Of a stretch of 64,000 nucleotides of DNA, positions 1-8,578 are shown one piece after another. Both the position numbers and the translations under genes were made by a program. How positions within the stretch are numbered: the stretch's first letter is position 1; each line of letters begins with the position of its first letter. Origin of the DNA: an uncultured Granulosicoccaceae bacterium (lineage in GTDB: Bacteria; Pseudomonadota; Gammaproteobacteria; Granulosicoccales; Granulosicoccaceae). A model generated the notes under the pieces. It worked only from the letters and a program-made list of their open reading frames with translations. It was not told where the DNA came from and did not search any database. Location: the NCBI GenBank assembly GCA_938005265.1, contig CALLOA010000044.1:53145-117144 (forward strand). The letters run 5' to 3'.

Positions 1-633
1 GCTTCAATGCGTGAGCATGGCTGGGGTGGTCGTATCATCGGTTTGACCGGTAGCTATCATGGCGAGTTGGCAGGCAAGACAGTGGGCTTTGTAGGGTACG
101 GGCATATCGCCGAGGCTGTGGCGCATCGGGCGCGTGCTTTTGGTCTTACACTGAAAGCCGTACGGCGTAAAAATGAAGAATGCCCGAAAGAACTCGATTG
201 GCTGGGTACTCTGGACGATCTCCCTGAATTATTGGCAAGCAGTGATTATGTGATTGTGGCCTGTGATCTTAATGAGTCAACAAAAAACCTTTTTGATGAT
301 CGGGTGCTGGCTATGATGCAGCCGACGTCGGTGCTGGTAAACGTCTCGCGTGGTGGCATTGTTGACGAAAAAGCTCTCTACGATGCGTTACAACAACGCA
401 AAATAGCTGGCGCGGTGATTGATGTCTGGTACAACTACAATGAAAAAGGAAAGCCTGAAGTTGCTCCCTTTAATTTTCCTTTTAATGAGCTTGATAACAT
501 TATAATGAGTGCGCATGAAAGTGGCTGGACAGAAAACCAGGTTAAACGACGTTGGCAGTTTATCGCTGAAAACATCCGTAGAGTTGAATCGGGTCAAGAA
601 CCACTGAATGTGGTATTCCACGGGCAGGCCTGA
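1..633 (+). CDS. D-isomer-specific 2-hydroxyacid dehydrogenase (5' end truncated by window)
   Basis: Rossmann motif GKTVGFVGYGHIAEAVAHRA and catalytic-type segments VNVSRGGIVDEKAL / DVW; reading frame open to the window edge. Confidence 0.85.
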   Translation, partial: ASMREHGWGGRIIGLTGSYHGELAGKTVGFVGYGHIAEAVAHRARAFGLTLKAVRRKNEECPKELDWLGTLDDLPELLASSDYVIVACDLNESTKNLFDDRVLAMMQPTSVLVNVSRGGIVDEKALYDALQQRKIAGAVIDVWYNYNEKGKPEVAPFNFPFNELDNIIMSAHESGWTENQVKRRWQFIAENIRRVESGQEPLNVVFHGQA

Positions 634-717
634 TAACCTGCCGTCTTTTTCCTTTGTTAAACTGGCTTTGCTCCCTCGGACCACTGCCCGGGGTTATTTC
701 AATCTCACCGATGCAAA

Positions 718-2073
718 TTGCTGGTGCAAAATAACAATAAGTTGACAGAAGGTTCTATCCTTCGCCACCTCGTCCGACTTTCCATACCTGCATCTATGGG
801 TATGGTTTTTACCACCCTCTATAATTTGACCGATTTCTGGTTTGCAGGATTATTATCTGACGTAGCACTCGCCGGTGTGTCGATCGCCGGTAGTGTGTTC
901 TTCCTTTTGCTTTCTGTCGGTATTGGTATGCAGACAGGTACATCGGCAGTTGTCGCACCTGAGGTCGGGCAGGGAAATGATGAAACAGCAATCAGCTATG
1001 TCGACAATGCCTTGGGCCTGGGAATAGTTTTAAGCCTTTTCGTTATGTTGCTGGGTTGGTGGTTGAGTGAACCATTGGTTGCCTTTCTTGGTGCTGAAGG
1101 CGCAGTGGGGGCAATGGCACTGGAATACCTGGCAGTTGTTTTTTTTGGCGCACCGCTTTTTACACTTTCGTTTATTGGGGCTGGTGCTCTGATGGCGCAT
1201 GGTGATACGAAATCCAATCGCAACGTTCTCGTAGTTGGTTTTTTTGCTAATTTTCTGCTGAATCCCTTGCTAACTTTTACCTTCGGTCTGGGCGTTACAG
1301 GCTTGGCTTTGGCTACTGTTGTAATAAAAGGAGGGAGCGCATTTTATTTATTTTATATCCTGAAGAAAATACAGGGGCGATACAACAGACCACGCCTTGA
1401 ATTTTCACTGAGTCTTGCTTTGCTAAAGCAAGTTCTGCCGGCGAGTTTTACTATGCTGACAATTATCGTTGGCGGATTTGTAACCTTGTCTTTCATAGGA
1501 CGTTTTGGCAGTGACAACATAGCTGGCTATGCAGTGGGCTTGCGCTTGGAACAAGTGTTGTTGTTACCGGCTCTGGGATTGAACAGTGCCGTATTGGCCA
1601 TCTCGGGGCAAAATTATGGTGCTGGAAAAATGGACCGCGTTCGCGAAACGTATAAATGTGGTCTACAGGTTGGCTTGCTAATGGCGCTTGTTTTCATACC
1701 CGTCATGCTATTTCTTTCCCCATTGATGATGGGTTTCTTCAGCGATAACGAATCCATTATTGCGACAGGCACAACCTATCTCAGAATTGATGCTCTGGCC
1801 TATTACCCATACGTTGTGCTGTTTCTCGCCAATGCCAGTTTGCAAGCGATAAAACAGCCTCTGTTCCCGATGGTTCTGGGTATTGTGCGTCAACTCTTGT
1901 TGCCAGCGTCGATAAATTTCCTGTTGGTTGTAATCTACGGATTACCCATGATCTCGATATTTATCACTATTATAATTGTTGTGTTTTTCAGTTCCTTAGT
2001 TTCTCACTTCTATACGAAACGTCAATTGGCACGAAATGATTTACCGACAACCAAACATGCTACGAGCCATTAA
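718..2073 (+). CDS. MATE family efflux transporter
   Basis: 451 aa, about 12 TM segments, MATE-like N-terminus (GSILRHLVRLSIPASMGMVFTTLYNLTDFWFAG). Confidence 0.88.
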   Translation: MLVQNNNKLTEGSILRHLVRLSIPASMGMVFTTLYNLTDFWFAGLLSDVALAGVSIAGSVFFLLLSVGIGMQTGTSAVVAPEVGQGNDETAISYVDNALGLGIVLSLFVMLLGWWLSEPLVAFLGAEGAVGAMALEYLAVVFFGAPLFTLSFIGAGALMAHGDTKSNRNVLVVGFFANFLLNPLLTFTFGLGVTGLALATVVIKGGSAFYLFYILKKIQGRYNRPRLEFSLSLALLKQVLPASFTMLTIIVGGFVTLSFIGRFGSDNIAGYAVGLRLEQVLLLPALGLNSAVLAISGQNYGAGKMDRVRETYKCGLQVGLLMALVFIPVMLFLSPLMMGFFSDNESIIATGTTYLRIDALAYYPYVVLFLANASLQAIKQPLFPMVLGIVRQLLLPASINFLLVVIYGLPMISIFITIIIVVFFSSLVSHFYTKRQLARNDLPTTKHATSH

Positions 2074-2087
2074 TGTAGTTACGGGTA

Positions 2088-2516
2088 TTGGCTATGAGAG
2101 ATCTTGTTGAACTGCAAACCGGGCAGGTGGCTTTCCTGAGTGGCCTGTTAGCCGGGTTTGCCCTTTCAATTGCTGTCCACATTCTCAGGCATGGTCTCAG
2201 GCATACAATTGCACAGATTGTGTTTTTTCTTTTGATTGGGGTGACGCTACTATTTCTTGTTTCGCTTTATGTTGATGTACGCCTTTCTATTGAGTTGGCC
2301 GGAGTGTCCGCTATTGATGACTCGATGGCCCAGATGGTTTCTTCTATTCGTGTGATTGGAACAACGAGTGCAACTTTGGCATTCGCACTGTTTATTCTCT
2401 CTATCGGTTTGCTGGGGTGGATAGCAACTCCAGCGCTTGGCATCTTGACTTCACTAAGTGCGTTAGTTTCTCTGGGCCTGCTCGCTTATGTCTGGCATGC
2501 GGTGCAGTTCCTTTAA
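2088..2516 (+). CDS. hypothetical membrane protein
   Basis: 142 aa ORF with several hydrophobic segments, co-directional with the MATE gene. Confidence 0.55.
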   Translation: MAMRDLVELQTGQVAFLSGLLAGFALSIAVHILRHGLRHTIAQIVFFLLIGVTLLFLVSLYVDVRLSIELAGVSAIDDSMAQMVSSIRVIGTTSATLAFALFILSIGLLGWIATPALGILTSLSALVSLGLLAYVWHAVQFL

Positions 2517-2601
2517 TTGTATAGAGCTACCGGACTTATTTCTGGCTACTGAATTTTGTCCCCATGAAGGCGCGGGCATTAAAACTCCTTTCAGGTTTTG
2601 A

Positions 2602-3474
2602 TCATTCTGGTACTGAGATACACATTTCGTATGATGTGTACTTTCGGATATTAACTACGAGATTTTCAAACATCAGGTACTGTCCTTTGATGCCGGTTAA
2701 TACATCGTCAAGGATAGGTTCTTTATCGAAATTATGAGCTTTGACCTTGCTGGGATAGTTATTGACCGGATAACTGATATCGGTTTCCTCGTTTGAGTCA
2801 TGTAGTGTAATAGACTCTTTACCATGTTCTTTTTGTAGCTCAGTCAGAGTGTCTGTAGCCAATTGTTGCAACTCCTGCCATTGTGTTGCGAGAGCCATTT
2901 TATCTGTTTCATTTTTGAGCATGCGTTGCCATTGGGTGCGATCGCTAACAAATTCTTTAAGCCCGGTTTCTACAAAACCTGCCAGTTGGCGTCGATTCAC
3001 TGTCGCGATTGGCATGGCCTGAATCGCTCCCTGGTCAATCCAGCGCGTTGGTACCTGTGTGCCGCGGGTAATTCCGACTTTTAGTCCTGAGGTGTTTGAC
3101 AGGTAAACAACGTGTTCCTGCATACAGTTTTCTTCACCCCATTCAGGGTTGCGGCATGTGCCATTCGCAAAATGGCATTTTTCCGGGCTCATGATGCACT
3201 GATCAGTTTCAGCCAGACTCTGAAAGCAAGGGTAGCAGTAGCCTTGAGAGAAACTCTTTCTCGTCAAACGACCACAATGAAGACAAAAAATGCGCCCCGT
3301 ATGCTCGATTCTCAGCGTTTTACCCAGCAAGGGGTTGAGTTCGATCTCTTCGGGATTGCCATCTTTGAATGCCAGAAAGTATCTGACTGGCCGTTGGTTC
3401 TCGGTTCGCATCTTCTTCAGGCGTCCTGTTACTGTTCTCATGGCGTTGCCTGTTGATTGTTTTGTGTTATTCAT
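2602..3474 (-). CDS. DUF2797-like protein with Cys clusters
   Basis: CLHCGRLTRKSFSQGYCYPCF cysteine cluster and VYLSNTSGLKVGITRGTQVPTRWIDQGA segment typical of DUF2797. Confidence 0.75.
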   Translation of the reverse strand: MNNTKQSTGNAMRTVTGRLKKMRTENQRPVRYFLAFKDGNPEEIELNPLLGKTLRIEHTGRIFCLHCGRLTRKSFSQGYCYPCFQSLAETDQCIMSPEKCHFANGTCRNPEWGEENCMQEHVVYLSNTSGLKVGITRGTQVPTRWIDQGAIQAMPIATVNRRQLAGFVETGLKEFVSDRTQWQRMLKNETDKMALATQWQELQQLATDTLTELQKEHGKESITLHDSNEETDISYPVNNYPSKVKAHNFDKEPILDDVLTGIKGQYLMFENLVVNIRKYTSYEMCISVPE

Positions 3475-3650
3475 GTCACATTTGAAAATGGAAAGCCGCA
3501 GGGAGCTAATACAGCCGTTCTGTGCTGGGGAGCCTCATTTCGAACTTTGAAATGTGAAACCTTGCCAATACGTCCTGAAAAACCGGTCGATCTGTTCAAC
3601 TCTCTCTTTATAATAGCCTGCTAAAGCAACGCAACCTATGCAGGCAGGCC

Positions 3651-5414
3651 ATGAGCCAGAAAAACAACGAATACTACATCGAAGGATTTGCCAGAAAATA
3701 CGGGCTGAACACGATGTCTCCATTGTGTGAATCCTCGCTGCGTATGCCATTACGGCTTGCCGGGTGTCTGGTTTTAGCGGGTTTGGTGAGCGCCTGTTCT
3801 GACAGTTCCTCCAGTAGCCCGGCTGGTGAAGCCGATGAGGCCGTTGTTAATACTGCGCAAGAAAATGCCGCTCCCGTAGCTTCAACCCCGCCAGCATCAG
3901 TGCCTGTCGTTGAGATGCAAGTGGCCCCGCAGCCCACTCCAGCGTCCGTGCCGATCGCTCCAGAAGGAGAATCTGCAGTTGATGAGCCAGTGGCAGTATC
4001 CGAAGTTGTCGAGCTTGAGCCAGCAACAGTTCCAGAAGAACCTCCAACCCCACCAGTGCAGGAACCTGAAATTGTTGAAACTGTAGAAGCTCCGGAACCG
4101 GTTGTAACCGAAATCCCGCCTGTTACGCCGCCGCCGGCTGACATTCCGGTCACGGATACGGCAAATCAGGCCGAGCAGGGGGATACCTCAGCGCTTGGGG
4201 CACCCACCAATGGTGTGGATGTATCGGGTGGTGATGACGATAGCCCCACACTGACCGAATCCCTGTCGTTACAAGGGCCTTTTATTCGTGATGAATCCCG
4301 GAGTGCAGGGCCGCCATCAGTTCCTCAAGGTCTGACATTACTAATGGCCTCGCACAATTATGTTGAATTCAGCTGGGCACCGTCTGCCGATGATCAATCG
4401 GTTGAAGCCTATGAAATATATCGTGATGGCGGGTTAGTATTCGAATTGCGCGGTGATACTGGTGACAGGGAATACCGCAGTTGGGTCACTACCAGTTATT
4501 TTGATTGTGATTACACGCGCTATGCTGAATGCAACACGGATAGTCCGGTCTCAGGGGGCACTCATTCCTACACAATCGTGGCTGTTGATAATGAAGGTAT
4601 GCGCTCAGCTCCCTCAGCTCCTGCAACGTTTACATTACCCGCACAACAACAGACTCAACCGGATCTCAGCGGCTACAATCTGGTGTTTGATGAAGAGTTC
4701 CGTGGAACGACGCTGGATAGGGAAAAGTGGAAAACTGTGCTGCCCTGGGGGCCGGATAGCATCATCAATGGAGAGACACAGTACTTCGTCAATATTTTCG
4801 GTCCTGATGAGCCAGTGTATGACCCGTTTGTATTCACCGGCGAAACCTTGCAAATTACCGCCATACCCACGCCTGCAAACCTGCTTTCCCGTGTCAACAA
4901 TCAGCCGTTCATGTCGGGTGTGATTACCTCGTCTGATAACTTTGAAATGACATACGGGTATACCGAGATGCGTGCAAAAGTGGCTTCGGGCGCAGGCATA
5001 CTTTCAACGTTTTATCTGTTCAACCAGGGTTTTGACAGGAATCAGCCTGAAATAGATATTATTGAATATATCGGCCAGCGATCTGACAGGGCCTTCCAGA
5101 CTTACCATTATTTCGATAGTAACCGCTCGCGTTTTTCAAACGGCGAGAGACATTCAACCCCAACCATGGAGCATATTGCTTCAACGAATCTCAGCGATGG
5201 CTTCCACACCTATTCAGTTCTATGGGAGCCGGAATTGGTGGTCTGGTACATTGATGGTATCGAAGTCCAGCGCCTGATAGGGCCACGTGTTTCTGACGAA
5301 CCGATGAACCTGATTGCGCAATTAGTGCTGGGTAGCGTCTGGATTGGTGATGCAGCGCCTTCAAGTTTCCCGGTGGTCTACGAGATTGACTACATCAAGG
5401 CCTGGCAGCAGTAA
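3651..5414 (+). CDS. GH16 glycoside hydrolase lipoprotein with Pro/Val/Glu-rich linker and Fn3-like domain
   Basis: Lipobox LVSAC, acidic Pro-rich linker, Fn3-like module, GH16 catalytic motif EIDIIEYIG; true start may be an internal Met. Confidence 0.88.
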   Translation: MSQKNNEYYIEGFARKYGLNTMSPLCESSLRMPLRLAGCLVLAGLVSACSDSSSSSPAGEADEAVVNTAQENAAPVASTPPASVPVVEMQVAPQPTPASVPIAPEGESAVDEPVAVSEVVELEPATVPEEPPTPPVQEPEIVETVEAPEPVVTEIPPVTPPPADIPVTDTANQAEQGDTSALGAPTNGVDVSGGDDDSPTLTESLSLQGPFIRDESRSAGPPSVPQGLTLLMASHNYVEFSWAPSADDQSVEAYEIYRDGGLVFELRGDTGDREYRSWVTTSYFDCDYTRYAECNTDSPVSGGTHSYTIVAVDNEGMRSAPSAPATFTLPAQQQTQPDLSGYNLVFDEEFRGTTLDREKWKTVLPWGPDSIINGETQYFVNIFGPDEPVYDPFVFTGETLQITAIPTPANLLSRVNNQPFMSGVITSSDNFEMTYGYTEMRAKVASGAGILSTFYLFNQGFDRNQPEIDIIEYIGQRSDRAFQTYHYFDSNRSRFSNGERHSTPTMEHIASTNLSDGFHTYSVLWEPELVVWYIDGIEVQRLIGPRVSDEPMNLIAQLVLGSVWIGDAAPSSFPVVYEIDYIKAWQQ

Positions 5415-5492
5415 GAACCGCAGGCAGGTTGCTTACGGCTTAAATCCCAAGCCCTGCAGTGGCTGTTACTTGCCACTCAGGGCGGCTTTAGT

Positions 5493-5524
5493 CAGCACCA
5501 ATTTTAGTCAGCAGCAATTTTAGT
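5493..5524. repeat. 16-bp tandem repeat spanning the DMT gene stop codon
   Basis: cagcaccaattttagt cagcagcaattttagt plus partial flanking copies. Confidence 0.85.
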
Positions 5525-6409
5525 CGGCGCCAGTAAAACCATGGCGACACCCCCGATACACATCACAGTGCCGCCAATCAGCAGTATTGATAGCTTCTCA
5601 TCGAACAGGAAAAGAGCCTGAATGGCCACCACCGGCGGCACGAGGTAAAAGAGCGCCGCCACGCGGCCAGCCTCGCCACGGCGTATTAGCCACATAAACA
5701 GGAAAACGGCACCCAGCGACAGCATAATTACGAGCCATGCCAGTGAACCCATAAACTGCCATTGCCAATCAAATTGCAGGCTTTCGAAGAGTAAAGCGAA
5801 AGGCAGCAAGGCAAGTGAGCTTGCAATAAACTGGATGGTCAGGCTCGCAATCAGAGGGGTCTCCGTGCAAAATCGTTTCTGGTACAAAGAACCCAATGTG
5901 ATGCCAAGAAGTGCCGCCACGCTGAACAGGATGCCGGTTACTGACAAGACGCCGTCAAGATTGCCTCGTTCGACAATGACCAGCAGAACTCCGGCTAATC
6001 CTAACGCAATGCCGGTAATTTTCCTGCCTGATAAAGACTCCCTTAACCAGAGCGAGGCCAGAATGACAGTCAACAGTGGCTGCAGGCCAACAATAAGGGC
6101 GCTCAAGCCCGCACCTATCCCCATTGAAATGCTGCTGAACACACCACCGAGATAGATACTTTGTAAAAGTATGCCGACCACGGCCGAGTGGGCTATTTCG
6201 GTTATTGCCAGACGCCGTGTTCGTAGTTTCCTGAACAGCAGAAGCACCAACAGCAGAATGCCAGCGGCAAATGCAAAGCGCATCGACAAGAAGCCCAAGG
6301 GCTCGGCATAGGCCAGACCGAGCTTGGAAACTGTGAACCCCGTACTCCACAGCAATACAAATATAATGGGGATGCCGGCAGCATAGGCCAGATTCTTCAG
6401 GTTATTCAT
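5504..6409 (-). CDS. EamA/DMT superfamily transporter
   Basis: About 10 TM segments, two EamA-like repeats; start placed at internal Met (MNNLKNLAYAAG) because the longer ORF overlaps the divergent gene. Confidence 0.85.
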   Translation of the reverse strand: MNNLKNLAYAAGIPIIFVLLWSTGFTVSKLGLAYAEPLGFLSMRFAFAAGILLLVLLLFRKLRTRRLAITEIAHSAVVGILLQSIYLGGVFSSISMGIGAGLSALIVGLQPLLTVILASLWLRESLSGRKITGIALGLAGVLLVIVERGNLDGVLSVTGILFSVAALLGITLGSLYQKRFCTETPLIASLTIQFIASSLALLPFALLFESLQFDWQWQFMGSLAWLVIMLSLGAVFLFMWLIRRGEAGRVAALFYLVPPVVAIQALFLFDEKLSILLIGGTVMCIGGVAMVLLAPTKIAAD

Positions 6410-6498
6410 CCCATTACGTTTTGCAGAGTGGTTGTTTTGCGAAAAGGCTGCGCAGTGTATTATGGCAGAGACTAGCAGGATAAATTTCAGGAGTTCAA

Positions 6499-6993
6499 AT
6501 GATTTCCATTCAAAGCGTAAAAAAGTCTTTTGCAAATAAACCCCTAAAGGTGCTCCGCTGGAGCGCTGTGGCTCTGTTTCTGGGCTCCCAGGCCTTTGCT
6601 GCCGACGGTATGACCGTGGTTGAAAGTAACCATAGTGTTGCTGATACCGTGACAAAACTTGCCAAGGTTTTGGAAAGTAAGGGTATGAACGTGTTTGCTC
6701 GTATTAATCATGCCGAGGGTGCCGCGAAGGCTGGTTTGGAACTGCGTCCTACTGAGGTACTGATTTTTGGTAACCCGAAAGTAGGTACGCCGCTCATGCT
6801 ATGTTCCCAGAGTATCGCTATCGACTTGCCGCAAAAAATGCTGGCCTGGGAAGATGCGGACGGGAAAGTATGGCTAGGCTACAATGCGCCTGAGTTTCTG
6901 AAGACGCGTCATGCTACGGAAGGTTGTGACGAGGTGTTCGCAAAGGTCACTGGTGCACTGGGTAACTTTGCCGCGGCAGCTGCAGCGGAGTAA
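6499..6993 (+). CDS. DUF302 domain-containing exported protein
   Basis: Signal peptide; KVLESKGMNVFARINHAEGAAKAGLELRPTEVLIFGNPKVGTPLM is typical of DUF302. Confidence 0.85.
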   Translation: MISIQSVKKSFANKPLKVLRWSAVALFLGSQAFAADGMTVVESNHSVADTVTKLAKVLESKGMNVFARINHAEGAAKAGLELRPTEVLIFGNPKVGTPLMLCSQSIAIDLPQKMLAWEDADGKVWLGYNAPEFLKTRHATEGCDEVFAKVTGALGNFAAAAAAE

Positions 6994-7007
6994 CTTGCGC
7001 TAAAAGT

Positions 7008-7042
7008 CTGCCAGTAAAAGCCGTTCCGGTTTTCACTGGCAG
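7008..7042 (+). terminator. strong hairpin downstream of DUF302 gene, terminator-like or REP-like
   Basis: CTGCCAGTAAAAGCC-GTTCC-GGTTTTCACTGGCAG, about 15-bp stem with one mismatch and one G-U; no strong T tract. Confidence 0.5.
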
Positions 7043-7129
7043 CAACATTTTGTTGACGAGTACTTTTAATTGCAGTTGCTTTCTACTTACCAGGTCATCT
7101 TCCATGGCCAATAAACGCTTGGAAACGCT

Positions 7130-8578
7130 ATAAAACCGTCATTCAGTTTTATACACGCAGCGGATTTGCATATCGACAGCCCCATGAGAGGGTTGAGTTT
7201 GCACGAAGATGCGCCGATCGAAGAAATTCGTGGTGCGACCAGACGCGCCACAACAGCTATGGTGGACCTGGCACTGCGCGAGCAGGTGGATTTTCTCGTT
7301 ATTGCTGGCGATGTTTTTGATGGTGACTGGGATGACATAGGAACCGGGCTGTTTTTCAATCGAGAGATGTCGCGCTTGCGTGATGCAGATATTCCGGTAT
7401 ACCTCATCAGAGGTAATCATGATGCAAAATCAGTCATCACTCGAACTCTCTCCTATCCTCCCAACGTATACGAGTTCTCCACCAACAAGGCTGAAACCAT
7501 TCTTCATGAAGGCCATGAGGTGGCACTTCATGGCCGCGGTTTTCCTGAGCGACAGTTAAGTGAAAATATTGTTGCTGATTACCCTGCAGCCTGTTCCGGC
7601 AAATTCAATATAGGCTTGTTGCACACCAGTTTGGCGGGTTCTGCTGAACACGATACGTATGCACCCTGTTCTCAGGATGAGCTGGAAGGTGCGGGTTATG
7701 ACTATTGGGCGCTCGGCCACATACACCAACCCGAGATTATTTGCGAAGAGCCGTGGATTGTGTATAGCGGAAATACCCAGGGGCGGCACATAAGAGAAGC
7801 CGGTAAGCGTGGCTGCTTCATTGTTAACGTAATGCCGTCAGGTCAATCTTCCGTTGAATTTCGTGTACTTGACAGTGTCAGGTGGCAATTAATGGAGATT
7901 GAAATCACTGGCCTGAAAACGCTTGTTGAAATTCTTGATAAAGTCGATTCTGTAATCGCCCAAGAGATAGCAGAAACTCCGTTAGCGGTGCTAAGGCTTG
8001 TATTCACAGGGGTAAGCGAGCTGGCATCGAAACTGGAACGGGAGCGTGATCAGTTAAACGATGAGTGTCTATCGATCGCACAGCGCTACAATGGTGGCAA
8101 AGTCTGGGTCGAGTCAGTGCGTTTGAATGTCAGTGGCAATGTCGAATCATCAGGGAGCTTGAGTCAACATGATGACTTTGGTGCTGAAGTGCTGGCTGCA
8201 TTGCAACCATCAAAGCTTGCCACCACATTTGCCCGCGAACGCTGGAGCGTGGAAGTTGAAAAACTGCTCAAAGATCTTGGTTCAGAGCAGAGGGCTGCGA
8301 TTGAAGCTTTGTTGCCAGACTGCCAGTCGGTCATTGAAATCGAGGCTGAAACTGACGAAGCAAACGATGCGAATAATTTACAACAATCGCTTTTGTTTGA
8401 AACTGACACGTTGCCCGAACAATCATTAAATGAAGCTTTAAGTGAGATTCACCCTTTTTTGAACGAGCTGCGTAACCTGACGTTGTCTGCACTTGATTGG
8501 TCTGAATCGGATGTCAAAGGTGAAAGTGAAGTCAAGCAGTCGGATACTGACAAAACAACTGCGGCGCGCAAGTTGTGA
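7130..8578 (+). CDS. yhaO: YhaO-like DNA repair metallophosphoesterase (SbcD/Mre11 family)
   Basis: FIHAADLHIDSPMRGL, VIAGDVFDGDW, IRGNHD, ALGHIHQPE phosphoesterase motifs. ORF track starts at TTG 7166, which removes the first motif; in-frame ATA at 7130 is the best upstream start. Confidence 0.85.
   Translation: MKPSFSFIHAADLHIDSPMRGLSLHEDAPIEEIRGATRRATTAMVDLALREQVDFLVIAGDVFDGDWDDIGTGLFFNREMSRLRDADIPVYLIRGNHDAKSVITRTLSYPPNVYEFSTNKAETILHEGHEVALHGRGFPERQLSENIVADYPAACSGKFNIGLLHTSLAGSAEHDTYAPCSQDELEGAGYDYWALGHIHQPEIICEEPWIVYSGNTQGRHIREAGKRGCFIVNVMPSGQSSVEFRVLDSVRWQLMEIEITGLKTLVEILDKVDSVIAQEIAETPLAVLRLVFTGVSELASKLERERDQLNDECLSIAQRYNGGKVWVESVRLNVSGNVESSGSLSQHDDFGAEVLAALQPSKLATTFARERWSVEVEKLLKDLGSEQRAAIEALLPDCQSVIEIEAETDEANDANNLQQSLLFETDTLPEQSLNEALSEIHPFLNELRNLTLSALDWSESDVKGESEVKQSDTDKTTAARKL

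Noticed and set aside
3674-4153. 159-aa minus-strand ORF inside the GH16 gene
   Set aside because: Low-complexity Ser/Thr/Gly composition arising as the antisense of the Pro/Val/Glu-rich linker
4453-4923. Overlapping plus-strand ORF in GH16
   Set aside because: Out-of-frame and without recognisable motifs; the GH16 frame has clear catalytic motifs
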